Origin: Chloroflexota bacterium
GTDB lineage: Bacteria; Chloroflexota; UBA11872; UBA12225; JAJDUF01
DNA length: 64,000 nt
Direction: 5' to 3'
Assembly: GCA_022826725.1 (NCBI GenBank)
Contig: JAJDUF010000016.1
Span: 558,001 to 622,000, forward strand
Both the position numbers and the translations under genes were made by a program. The notes below the pieces were generated by a model. The model was given only the letters and a program-made list of their open reading frames with translations. It searched no databases and was not told where the DNA came from. Shown here piece by piece: positions 26,620-34,673 of the stretch; the first letter of the stretch is position 1; each line of letters opens with the position of its first letter.

Positions 26620-27642
26620 CTATCCAGCCCAAGAGAGGCCCGAGACGGCATCCACGGCCGCTCCCCTCGTCAGTTGGCGTGGCTCATCGCGCGCCGTGCC
26701 GTCTCCCATCGTGGCGCCGGGCACTGGCGGCGGTGTGACCCACACGTCGAACCCAGCGCCATCATCGCTCAGATAGGCCAATGCGTCACCGGCCGGGGAC
26801 CAGCATGGCGAGCGTGCGTGGCCAGTGGTCGTGACGGGCACCGCACCGCTGCCGTCCGCGGCCATGATCCAGATGTCGTGTCCACCCGCTTGCCGCTGCG
26901 TGTAGGCAATGCGCGTGCCATCCGGCGACCAAGCGGGATCGTAGGCCCCCTCGGCCGCCTGGGTTAGCTGCTGCCACGGGCCATCGGGCAGACCCCAGGC
27001 CCAAACTTGCGGCTGCGCCTCGCGGTAGGACGTGACCAACAGGCGGCGCTCATCCGGCGAGACGGAGGGATGGTCCAGGCCACCCTGGCCGTCCGGTGCG
27101 CGCAGCAAGGGACGGCCGGGCCGACCATCCAAGTCAAGCTGCCACACTCGCAGGTCGTAGGTCCCATCATCGGAAAGGAAGAGCAGCCGATCTCCGCTCG
27201 GCCAATAGCGTGGCCGGAATGCCCAGCGACGATACTCAAGCGGCTGCTGACCGTAGTAGGTCAAGCGCCACAGCTTGGGGCCGCCGGCCTCCATCACCCA
27301 AATGTCTGAGCTACTGTCTTGCACCTTGACGTGGGCGACAAATAGGCCATCGGGGGACCAAGCCGGTTGACGGGAGGCACCATCGGTCGTGAGCGGCGTT
27401 GCCGCCCCATCGGCCCAGATATGGATATTGCCCTTGCTGACAAAGGCAATTCGACCGGCCGGCTGATCGCGGGAGTCGCCGCCGGCCGAGCCCACCGGCT
27501 CGGAATGCTGATCCGCCCCGGTCGTTTGCGGGCTAGGACCGGCACACGCCGCGAGGAGCACGCTGCCCACGCTACCGAGCGATTGGCCCAGCCAGACGCG
27601 GCGGCGCTGCATACCTATCCGGAACCGCCTACGATCTCCCAT
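26620..27642 (-). CDS. TolB-like beta-propeller lipoprotein
   Basis: 340 aa. A twin-Arg-containing basic start and hydrophobic run end in the lipobox LLAAC (Cys about 33), so it is a lipid-anchored exported protein. The rest is a six-bladed WD40-like/TolB propeller: QPAWSPDGLFVAHV, HPSVSPDERRLLV, DPAWSPDGTRIAYT, SPCWSPAGDALAYL. It heads the ftsB-dut-hpt-ftsH cluster. A start at 27612 (after GGATAGGT) is an alternative. The function is not known; it may bind peptidoglycan or proteins. Confidence 0.82.
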   Translation of the reverse strand: MGDRRRFRIGMQRRRVWLGQSLGSVGSVLLAACAGPSPQTTGADQHSEPVGSAGGDSRDQPAGRIAFVSKGNIHIWADGAATPLTTDGASRQPAWSPDGLFVAHVKVQDSSSDIWVMEAGGPKLWRLTYYGQQPLEYRRWAFRPRYWPSGDRLLFLSDDGTYDLRVWQLDLDGRPGRPLLRAPDGQGGLDHPSVSPDERRLLVTSYREAQPQVWAWGLPDGPWQQLTQAAEGAYDPAWSPDGTRIAYTQRQAGGHDIWIMAADGSGAVPVTTTGHARSPCWSPAGDALAYLSDDGAGFDVWVTPPPVPGATMGDGTARDEPRQLTRGAAVDAVSGLSWAG

Positions 27643-27824
27643 GACGATACCGCAACCTTAGCCGCAGGACGCCCTCCGAATCAAACTAACGAAGCAGCAT
27701 ACCCCCCGGCCTGAGCGGCGGGGTACACTACATGCAACAGGACAACCCACCATCATCCGTCTTACGCCACCCCTATTATGTCAACAGGGTCTAGCGACAG
27801 CATTGCCCGGTGTGAGGTACATGC

Positions 27825-28193
27825 ATGACGACGCAGCCGAGCAAGCAACTCGAGACGATCCCCAATAACTATCCCGACCGCGAGTACGAGGTTGACCTGA
27901 CGCTCCCGGAGTTCACCTGTTTGTGTCCGATGACGGGGCAGCCGGACTTTGCGACGTTTCGGATCGTGTTCGTGCCGGGGCCACGGTGCGTCGAGCTGAA
28001 ATCGCTGAAGCTCTATCTGTGGTCCTTCCGCGACGAGGGGCACTACCACGAGGACGTGACCAACATCGTGCGCGATGATCTGGTCGCCGCCCTCGACCCG
28101 GTGCGGCTCACCGTCATGGCCACATTCAACGTGCGCGGGGGGATCACGACGGTTATTCGCACGAGCTACCAACGGCCGGAGGCGGTGGTGTAG
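27825..28193 (+). CDS. queF: NADPH-dependent preQ0 reductase QueF
   Basis: 122 aa, unimodular type. FTCLCPMTGQPDFA holds the catalytic cysteine and Asp, and CVELKSLKLYLWSFRD is the QueF family signature binding NADPH. The enzyme reduces 7-cyano-7-deazaguanine to preQ1 in queuosine synthesis. The ATG has GAGG upstream. The other queuosine genes are not in this window. Confidence 0.95.
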   Translation: MTTQPSKQLETIPNNYPDREYEVDLTLPEFTCLCPMTGQPDFATFRIVFVPGPRCVELKSLKLYLWSFRDEGHYHEDVTNIVRDDLVAALDPVRLTVMATFNVRGGITTVIRTSYQRPEAVV

Positions 28194-28202
28194 GGGAGGC
28201 GG

Positions 28203-28255
28203 GCTTCACTTCCCGGCACCTCTCCGAATATGTTGGAGAAGGAAGCCTGCCGGTC
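28203..28255. repeat. Imperfect hairpin repeat between queF and recX
   Basis: GGCGGGCTTC-type and GAAGCCTGCC arms flank an inner CCTCTCCGAATATGTTGGAGAAGG hairpin-like core, distantly related to family A. It may act as a terminator for the two convergent genes, but there is no T-run. Confidence 0.4.
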
Positions 28256-28284
28256 GTCATTCTTGTGCTATTTTCTTACACGGT

Positions 28285-28965
28285 CTAGGGTTCGTCGTAG
28301 CCGTCGGGGACGGAATCGCCGCGCTCTTGCCAGAGGTCGCGGACGACGGCGTACACGACGCTGGCGGAGAAGCCGCGGCGGGTGAGGAAGCCGCCCAGTC
28401 GGCGGGCGAAGGTCTGGAAGTCCGCGCGGACAAGGCGGGCTAGCCGCGGCGTGGCCGCACGGCGGGCCTGGGTATAGGCATCGCCGGCTGCCGACGCCAC
28501 CGCCTGCTCGGCCACGTGACCGGCAATGCCGTGCTGGCGTAGCTCGCGCTGCAATAAAGCGGCGCCGCGGGGGCTGGTTCGCTGGCGAGTTTCGACCCAG
28601 CGCTGTGCGAACGCGGTGTCATCGAGGTAGCGCAGCGCTTTGAGCCGGGCGATGACCCGCTCGACAATTGCCGGTGGGTAGTCCCGGTGTAGGAGCCGCG
28701 TGCGTAGCTCGGCCACGCTGCGCGCGCGCTGGCCGAGCAGCCGCAGCGCAGCCGCCATGGCCGCCTCGCGTTCCTCGGCATCTACCAGCGTGGCTAGGGC
28801 GTCGGCCGAGAGGTACTGCCCCGGATTGAGCTGCTGCGCGGCGGCCGCGAACGCGCTGACTTCGCGGGCTAGGCGACCGTCCAAGTAAAGCTGCAAGCGG
28901 CCGGCCTTGCCCGGTACGGCTATCAGCGCGGTAATCGTGCCCTCGGCAGGTGTGTCGTCGGTCAT
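28285..28965 (-). CDS. recX: Regulatory protein RecX
   Basis: 226 aa from the ATG at 28965; a GTG at 28986 overlapping the previous stop (GTGA) is equally possible. The three-helix RecX repeats are visible: SVAELRTRLLHRDYPPAIVERVIARL, YLDDTAFAQRWVETRQ, GAALLQRELRQHGI. RecX binds RecA and dampens its activity. The protein has an N-terminal extension of about 55 residues. It follows a glycosyltransferase gene closely, with no functional link to be seen. Confidence 0.85.
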   Translation of the reverse strand: MTDDTPAEGTITALIAVPGKAGRLQLYLDGRLAREVSAFAAAAQQLNPGQYLSADALATLVDAEEREAAMAAALRLLGQRARSVAELRTRLLHRDYPPAIVERVIARLKALRYLDDTAFAQRWVETRQRTSPRGAALLQRELRQHGIAGHVAEQAVASAAGDAYTQARRAATPRLARLVRADFQTFARRLGGFLTRRGFSASVVYAVVRDLWQERGDSVPDGYDEP

Positions 28966-28982
28966 GGCAGCTTGGTCGGCGG

Positions 28983-30011
28983 TCACACGCTCGCCAGTAC
29001 CGCGCGCAGGTGGCGAAATCGTCGCCACACCTCTACCGGCGTGGGGACCGGTTCCAGCCACGCGCTCACGTCGTCCCAGTCTGCGGTGCGCCGGCTCTGA
29101 ATCCGCCGCCGCTCGGCTGCCAATTCCCGCCAGCGGCGCAGGGTGGCACAACGACCGCGCACGCCGCTGGCGTCTTGGCGGGCAAGCAGCGCCAAGAGCG
29201 TCGCTGCGAGGTCGTAGCCGATGATCGCGCCGCTATACCGCAGCAGGGGGCGGTCCGGCAGGCAACGGGCCAGCACGGCGAGCTTGTTGCGTCCCAGGTG
29301 CCACAGCTTGAAGGGCGAGCCTTCACCCGCGCTGGCCGAATGGAGGTGACGCACCACCGCCGCCGGTACGTACACGCACTGCCACTGCCGGAGGCGGGCA
29401 CGCCAGGCGAGATCAACGTCTTCCAGGTACATGAAGAACGATTCGGCGAAGAGGCCCACGTCGTCGAGCATCGCGCGCCGATAGAGCGCCGCCCCGGCCG
29501 AGGCGCCAAAGACTTCGGCAACCGGACCTGGTGGATGACGCGCCGCACCTACTTCGCGGTCCCAGGCGATGCCAGCCCGGTCGAGGGCGATGCCAGCGGA
29601 GTTGACAACCTCGGGGCGGCTGGCAAAGACCAGTTGCGCAGCGCAACTGCCGATGCTCGGGGCGGACTCAGCGGCCGCGACGAGCGCCGCCAGGCAGCCC
29701 GGCTCGGGCCAGGCGTCGTTGTTCAGCGTGGCTATGAACGGCGCCTGCGACTCGCGAATGGCCAGATTGTTCCCGGCGGCAAAGCCCAGATTGCGCTCGC
29801 TGGCCAGAATCCGCAGGGGCGGCGCCGCCGGCGAGGCGGCGAGGGTGGTGGTGAGGCGGCGGAGCCAGTCCAGGCTGCCGTCGCTGGAGCCGTTGTCAAC
29901 GACGATGACCTCATACGGTACGCCGCGCTGCGCGAGCACCGGCGGCAAGCAGCGGCGCAGTAGGGAGAGGCCGTTCCAATTCACGACGACGACGGTGACG
30001 AGCGGAGTCAT
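28983..30011 (-). CDS. Family 2 glycosyltransferase
   Basis: 342 aa. VVVVNWNGLSLLRRCLP, IVVDNGSSDGS and LNNDAWPEPGCL are the GT2 nucleotide-sugar-binding and DXD-like motifs; SFFMYLEDVDLAWRARL is the acceptor-side ED signature of rhamnosyltransferase-like GT2. It probably belongs to cell-surface glycan synthesis, though it sits just outside the main locus on the other strand. The ATG at 30011 matches the family start; the frame is open further upstream. Confidence 0.88.
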   Translation of the reverse strand: MTPLVTVVVVNWNGLSLLRRCLPPVLAQRGVPYEVIVVDNGSSDGSLDWLRRLTTTLAASPAAPPLRILASERNLGFAAGNNLAIRESQAPFIATLNNDAWPEPGCLAALVAAAESAPSIGSCAAQLVFASRPEVVNSAGIALDRAGIAWDREVGAARHPPGPVAEVFGASAGAALYRRAMLDDVGLFAESFFMYLEDVDLAWRARLRQWQCVYVPAAVVRHLHSASAGEGSPFKLWHLGRNKLAVLARCLPDRPLLRYSGAIIGYDLAATLLALLARQDASGVRGRCATLRRWRELAAERRRIQSRRTADWDDVSAWLEPVPTPVEVWRRFRHLRAVLASV

Positions 30012-30061
30012 AGTGATCGAGCCGTAGGGTACAATCGCCTTAGTAGCAGGGAGTAACGACA

Positions 30062-30394
30062 TTGGCAGCATCAGAGCCGGACAGCGAACTCGCGCACCTC
30101 GGTCCGATAGCCCGGATGATGATAGCCGTTGCCGGCCATGCGATCACCAGCCATATCCAGGTTCGGGCCTTGGTCGAGCTGCTCATCAGTCAGGGTATCG
30201 TGGATCGTGAGGCGCTGGAAGCCCAATACAGCCTCATGCGGATACACGAACTGGAAGCGACGATTGACGAGTGGTTTCCGGCCGATATTGCCGCTCACCT
30301 GAAGGAGGCTATCCAGGAGGGCGAGCCGGACGGGACCGCGGCAGGTGAGCAGCCCGCCGGCAACAACGGTAGCGACACCGCAGCCGACAGCTAG
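30062..30394 (+). CDS. Conserved-looking small helical protein, unknown function
   Basis: 110 aa from a TTG that follows GGGAG at good spacing. The sequence is mostly helical: ALVELLISQGIVDREALEAQY followed by ELEATIDEWFPADIAAHLKEAIQE. The tail is Gly/Ala/Asp-rich and probably disordered. No family is recognised. A TACAAT lies at 30030-30035. It is divergent from the GT2 gene and upstream of wzm. Confidence 0.6.
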   Translation: MAASEPDSELAHLGPIARMMIAVAGHAITSHIQVRALVELLISQGIVDREALEAQYSLMRIHELEATIDEWFPADIAAHLKEAIQEGEPDGTAAGEQPAGNNGSDTAADS

Positions 30395-30479
30395 ACGGGT
30401 AGCCGTCGGGTTGTCGGCTCGTTCCAGCATTGGAGCGTGACCGGAGACCTCCGGTCGGCAGCAGTCCGACGCCGCAGCG

Positions 30480-30488
30480 TGCTACAAT
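30480..30488 (+). promoter_or_regulatory. Extended -10 promoter before wzm
   Basis: TGCTACAAT ahead of the Wzm gene with no good -35. It would begin the transcript of the polysaccharide export genes. A small hairpin CCGGAG-ac-CTCCGG lies just upstream at 30441-30454. Confidence 0.45.
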
Positions 30489-30509
30489 CGCCCGGTTCGG
30501 GCACCCGCT

Positions 30510-31382
30510 ATGGTGCCGGGCCAGTTGCTGCCCACGCTAACAAGGCAAGCTCCTGTGCGTTTCCTGTCAGCCACCATCAACGTCCTGCGTGAGATCTGGG
30601 CGTACCGCGATCTGTTGCGAAACCTCGTGGTGCGCGACCTGAAGACTCGCTATAAGCGGTCGGTGCTAGGGTTTGCCTGGTCGTTTCTCAACCCCCTGTT
30701 CATGGTGATGATCTTCACGGTGGTCTTCACCGTGATCGCCAGAGCGCAGAACGTCCCGAACTACCCATTGTTCGCCTTGTGCGGCCTGTTGGCGTGGAAC
30801 TTCCTCGCCGGATCGGTCTCCGGGGCAGCGCGCAGCATCGTCGGCAACGCGCATCTGATTGACAAGGTGTACTTCCCACGCGAGCTACTGCCGATCTCGG
30901 TCGTGTTCTCCAATCTGATCAACTTTATCTTGAGCCTCATCGTCTTCTTTGTCTTGCTGCTGCTGTTTCGAGTCCCGCTGTCCTGGTGGGTTCTGAGCCT
31001 CCCAATAATCATCGCCGTGCAGTTTGTGCTCGTCGTGGGACTGGCATTGATCGTGGCGGCGCTCAACGTGTTCTACCGCGACGTCGAGCACGTGCTCGAC
31101 GTGGGACTACTGGCATGGTTCTTCCTGACACCAATCTTCTGGGAGCTAGAGCTGCTGCCCAACAAGCTCCCGCTGCCCTGGGGCGGCGGCATAGACATCT
31201 GGCTGCTGGAGTACCGTCTGAACCCAATGGCGTCGCTCGTCACGGACTACCGCTATATTCTGCTCTACGACTACGGCATTATCCGGCACACCGTCGTGCC
31301 CTTGGCGATCGGGCTGGTCTGTCTGGTGGCGGGATGGTACTTCTTCCGCCGCAATGCCCATCGCTTTGCCGAGGAGATCTGA
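30510..31382 (+). CDS. wzm: Polysaccharide ABC exporter permease (Wzm type)
   Basis: 290 aa, six membrane helices. Before the first is the amphipathic YRDLLRNLVVRDLKTRYKRSVLGFAW, the ABC-2 polysaccharide exporter signature, and later NVFYRDVEHVLDVGLLAWFFLTPIFW. It forms the channel that moves a lipid-linked glycan across the membrane, powered by the Wzt gene next door. ATG at 30510 lacks a ribosome site; GTG at 30555 after AAGG is possible. Confidence 0.9.
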   Translation: MVPGQLLPTLTRQAPVRFLSATINVLREIWAYRDLLRNLVVRDLKTRYKRSVLGFAWSFLNPLFMVMIFTVVFTVIARAQNVPNYPLFALCGLLAWNFLAGSVSGAARSIVGNAHLIDKVYFPRELLPISVVFSNLINFILSLIVFFVLLLLFRVPLSWWVLSLPIIIAVQFVLVVGLALIVAALNVFYRDVEHVLDVGLLAWFFLTPIFWELELLPNKLPLPWGGGIDIWLLEYRLNPMASLVTDYRYILLYDYGIIRHTVVPLAIGLVCLVAGWYFFRRNAHRFAEEI

Positions 31383-31440
31383 CACACTGACGAATCGCTG
31401 ATGGGCTGGTCCTCGCGCCCGGCCCGTCCTTCGAAAACGC

Positions 31441-33252
31441 ATGGATACTGTCACCCTCTCGAACGTCTCGAAGTCGTTCACCATCCGGCACGAGCAGAGC
31501 CGCACCTTGCAGGAAACCGTGCTCGGTTTCCTGCTCCAGCGGCGCGAGGCCCCGGAGGAGTTCTGGGCGCTGCGCGAGGTCTCCTTTCGGGCCGCGCGGG
31601 GCCAAACGCTGGGCATCATCGGCCAGAACGGATCAGGCAAGAGCACGATCCTGAAGCTCATCGCGGGGACGCTGCGTCCTACGTCAGGCACCGTGCAGAC
31701 GAACGGGCGCGTCTTCGCGCTGCTGGAGCTAGGCGCCGGCTTTCATCCCGATCTGACGGGACGCGAGAACATCTTTCTCAACGGATCGTTCCTGGGGTTG
31801 AGTCGTCGGGAGATGGCGCTGCACTACGATTCCATCCTGCGCTTTGCCGAACTGGAAACTTTTATTGACACGCCGCTCAAACACTACTCGTCGGGAATGC
31901 AGATGCGGCTGGGGTTCGCCATCGCGGCGCACGTTGACCCCGACATCGTGGTGATTGACGAGGTGCTGGCCGTTGGGGATGCCTCATTTCGCCAGAAGTG
32001 CTTTGCCACGCTGTCCGACTTCAAGCGCGAGGGGAAGACGATCATCTTCGTCTCGCACGACGCGGTGGCCGTGCGGCGTTTCTGCGACGAGGCGCTCTGG
32101 ATCGAGGCGGGTCGCGTGCGCGAGATCGGCGATCCCGAACGGGTGACACGGGCCTATCTGGCGGAGGCGCAGGCCGGCCGGCGGAACGGCGGGGCCAGCA
32201 CCGACCGCGGCGGCGCTTCCACGGAGGCCGATGCTGCGTCGCCGATCTCGCTCCGGCTGGTGGAGACGATTGATCCGTCCGGTAAGCCGACGACCCATTT
32301 CTTTCCCGGTGTGCCGGTGACGGTGCGACTGTCGTATGAGGCGCGTGTGGACTGCGAGGACGTGACCTTTGCGGTGGGCCTGCATCGCCCGGACGGGAGT
32401 GCGCTGCACACGGTCACGACCCGCGCGCAAAGCCTGCCCCTGGCTAGAACAGGGGGCGGACTGACGGTACCGGCGGGAGAGGGCGAAGTGCTGTGCAACC
32501 TGGGCGTGCTGCCGCTCGGACCGGGCGAGTACGCGGTCTCCGGCGGCGTGTGGATGGGCACCGACTGGCGCGGGGCCGGCGAGCGCCGCTTTCGCGCTAC
32601 CCGCTTTGCCCTGGAGCCGCGGCACGCGCCCGGCACGACATTGCTGGCGCTGGCGCCATGCTGGCTGCGCCTGCCCGACGCGCCAGCGGCCGGCCACTCG
32701 CGCCCGGTACCGAGCACAGGAGGAGATTCCCGCCTGCGCGGGAATGACGAGGGAGGGGCGATAAACGCAGACGAGGGACGGGAGGAAGGTGTAGATGGCG
32801 GGAGGGACGGAGGGGCGGCTGACGATATTCCCGTGTGCTGGCAACCGCCGCCAGCGCGCGTGGTGATGGGCGAGGGGGAAGAGCCGTTCTTGGGTCACGG
32901 CTGGTACCCAACGGAAGACTGGCCGCCGCCGGTGCGCTGGATGGAGATGTCGGCATCGCTCTTTCTCACCCAAGACGACCTCGTGCAAAGCGTCGGGATT
33001 GCCATTGTCCGGCCGCATCACGGGCCGCGCCCGGCGACGGGGCGCGTGCTGGTGGATGATCGGGTGGTGGGGACGTTTATGCTCGCGTCGCCGGGGCTGG
33101 AGCGGTTCAGCTATCCCGTGCCGGCAGTACCGACGCCGCGCCCGGTGGAAGTGAAGATCGAGGTGGACGAGCCGCTGGTGCCGGCCGACCTCGGTCTCGG
33201 CGACGACACGCGCGCCTTGGGTGTCGCAGTGCAGGAGGTATGGTTCGAGTGA
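31441..33252 (+). CDS. wzt: Polysaccharide ABC exporter ATPase (Wzt type) with two C-terminal domains
   Basis: 603 aa. The ATPase (about 1-245) has Walker A GQNGSGKST, signature YSSGMQMRLGFA and Walker B VVIDEVLAVGD. Residues about 270-420 are a Wzt-C-like beta-sandwich (FFPGVPVTVRLSYEA, GEYAVSGGVWMG) that in the family recognises the glycan's end. A linker at about 427-462 is encoded by an inserted hairpin repeat (GGDSRLRGNDEGG). Residues about 475-603 form a second beta module (GHGWYPTEDW-PPVRWME, VLVDDRVVGTFML, LGLGDDTRALGVAV) that also appears in the two following glycosyltransferases. It is much longer than usual Wzt. Confidence 0.9.
   Translation: MDTVTLSNVSKSFTIRHEQSRTLQETVLGFLLQRREAPEEFWALREVSFRAARGQTLGIIGQNGSGKSTILKLIAGTLRPTSGTVQTNGRVFALLELGAGFHPDLTGRENIFLNGSFLGLSRREMALHYDSILRFAELETFIDTPLKHYSSGMQMRLGFAIAAHVDPDIVVIDEVLAVGDASFRQKCFATLSDFKREGKTIIFVSHDAVAVRRFCDEALWIEAGRVREIGDPERVTRAYLAEAQAGRRNGGASTDRGGASTEADAASPISLRLVETIDPSGKPTTHFFPGVPVTVRLSYEARVDCEDVTFAVGLHRPDGSALHTVTTRAQSLPLARTGGGLTVPAGEGEVLCNLGVLPLGPGEYAVSGGVWMGTDWRGAGERRFRATRFALEPRHAPGTTLLALAPCWLRLPDAPAAGHSRPVPSTGGDSRLRGNDEGGAINADEGREEGVDGGRDGGAADDIPVCWQPPPARVVMGEGEEPFLGHGWYPTEDWPPPVRWMEMSASLFLTQDDLVQSVGIAIVRPHHGPRPATGRVLVDDRVVGTFMLASPGLERFSYPVPAVPTPRPVEVKIEVDEPLVPADLGLGDDTRALGVAVQEVWFE
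32721..32750. repeat. Family B hairpin repeat inside wzt
   Basis: GGAGATTCCCGC-ctgc-GCGGGAATGACG, with an 8-bp stem (32726-32733 and 32738-32745). It is read in frame in the linker of the Wzt protein. Other copies are at 39321-39350 and, imperfectly, at 56995-57022. Confidence 0.8.
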
Positions 33253-34658
33253 CCGCTGGCGACCCGGCCCCCTACGTCTCGGTATTTGTGCTCAACTACA
33301 ACGGGCTGGAGGTGCTACCAGCGTGCTTGGAGGCACTGCGCCACACCGACTACCCGCAGGACCGCTGGCAGGCGGTTGTGCTGGATAACGGGTCGCGGGA
33401 CGGTTCCGCCGAGCGAGCCGAGCGGGCGCATCCTTGGCTAGAGGTGCGGCGGCTGGGCCGCAATCTCGGCTTCGCGGCCGGTAACAACGCCGGACTCCAG
33501 TCGGCACCGGGACCCTACGCGGCGCTGCTGAACTCCGATACCGAGGTGGAGCCAGGGTGGCTCACGGCGCTCGTGCAGGATGCCGAGGCCCACCCGGAGG
33601 CCGGCGCTTGCACCGCCAAGCTCCTGTTTCGCCACCGCCGCCTGCCGGTGCAACTGCAAACGGCCGGGTTCGTCCCGGCACACGCCGGGGCCGGCGACAC
33701 GCGGCTGCTGGGACTGCAAGTGCAGGATGCGACGTCGCTGGTCGGTGGTCAGCGCGTCGCGGCCCACTGGGGAACGGGCTGCTTTGCGCCGGAAACCGGT
33801 CCCTACGGCCCCTTCCGCTGGACAAGCAGCGCCGGCACGCTGGAGGTCGCCGCCGAGCCGGGTGAGCAGACCGAGCTTTACTTGCGCCTGGCTGCCCCCC
33901 GCCCGGACGATGCAACCGTGCCGTTTGCGGTGACGGTCGGCGACAAAACGGTCGCGCGGAGCAGCGCCGGGGACACCTTCTCCGACTACCATGTCTCCCT
34001 GCCGGGGACGCTGACAACCGCCGCGCGGCCGATCATCCAGAATGCCGGGACGCTGCTGCTGGCGAATGGCGCCGGCCGCGACCGGGGGACCGTGTTACGC
34101 CACGGTCAGCCGGCCTACGAACCGGACGAGGGGCAATACGACGAGCCAGAGGAGGTCTTCGGCTTTTGCGGCGCAGCCTGTCTGCTCCGGAAGAGTGCCT
34201 TGGACGAGGTGGGCTACTTCGATCCGAGATTCTTTCTCTACTACGAGGACCTCGATCTGAGCTGGCGGCTGCGGCTGCGCGGCTGGACGGTCCGGTACGT
34301 GCCGCAGTCGGTCGTCTGGCACTCCCACGCGGCCACGAGCGGCGAGTGGTCGCCGCTCTTTACCTACTATGTGGACCGTAACCGCCCGTTGATGCTCACC
34401 AAGAACGGGCCGCGGCGGCTGGCTGTCCGAGAGCTGGCCCGCTATATGGCCGACGCCGGACTCGCCGCTCTGCGACTGGTGCGAGCTATCGGTGCGCGGC
34501 AGGACGCCGGCGCGGCGGCGCGGCGGCTGTGGCTGCAAACTCGCGTGTTAGCATCGTGGACTCGCGCCGTGCCGCGAGCGTGGCGGCAGCGGCGCACGAT
34601 TCAGGCCGGGCGGACGGTGGACGACGCCACGCTACGGCGGTGGCTGGTGCGAGAATAG
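33249..34658 (+). CDS. Family 2 glycosyltransferase with inserted beta-sandwich module
   Basis: 469 aa. The GT-A fold is split: VFVLNYNGLEVLPACLEAL, VVLDNGSRDGS and ALLNSDTEVEPGWL come first, and GAACLLRKSALDEVGYFDPRFFLYYEDLDLSWRL comes after an insertion at about 170-300. The insertion (YGPFRWTSSAGTLEV, FAVTVGDKTVARSS, GAGRDRGTVL) looks like the module at the end of Wzt. The GTG at 33249 overlaps the wzt stop (GTGA) with AGGAGG 10 bases upstream; an ATG at 33240 is too close to that site. It probably adds a deoxysugar to the exported glycan. Confidence 0.88.
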   Translation: MTAGDPAPYVSVFVLNYNGLEVLPACLEALRHTDYPQDRWQAVVLDNGSRDGSAERAERAHPWLEVRRLGRNLGFAAGNNAGLQSAPGPYAALLNSDTEVEPGWLTALVQDAEAHPEAGACTAKLLFRHRRLPVQLQTAGFVPAHAGAGDTRLLGLQVQDATSLVGGQRVAAHWGTGCFAPETGPYGPFRWTSSAGTLEVAAEPGEQTELYLRLAAPRPDDATVPFAVTVGDKTVARSSAGDTFSDYHVSLPGTLTTAARPIIQNAGTLLLANGAGRDRGTVLRHGQPAYEPDEGQYDEPEEVFGFCGAACLLRKSALDEVGYFDPRFFLYYEDLDLSWRLRLRGWTVRYVPQSVVWHSHAATSGEWSPLFTYYVDRNRPLMLTKNGPRRLAVRELARYMADAGLAALRLVRAIGARQDAGAAARRLWLQTRVLASWTRAVPRAWRQRRTIQAGRTVDDATLRRWLVRE

Positions 34659-34673
34659 GGACTTCCGAGCATC

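Noticed and set aside
27745..27824. Possible preQ1 riboswitch before queF (a TCTAGCGACA-like stretch)
   Set aside because: The A-rich 3' part needed for the preQ1-I pseudoknot is missing and no clear P1 stem can be drawn.
30441..30454. Hairpin CCGGAG-ac-CTCCGG as a terminator
   Set aside because: Two-base loop, short stem and no T-run; too weak to call.
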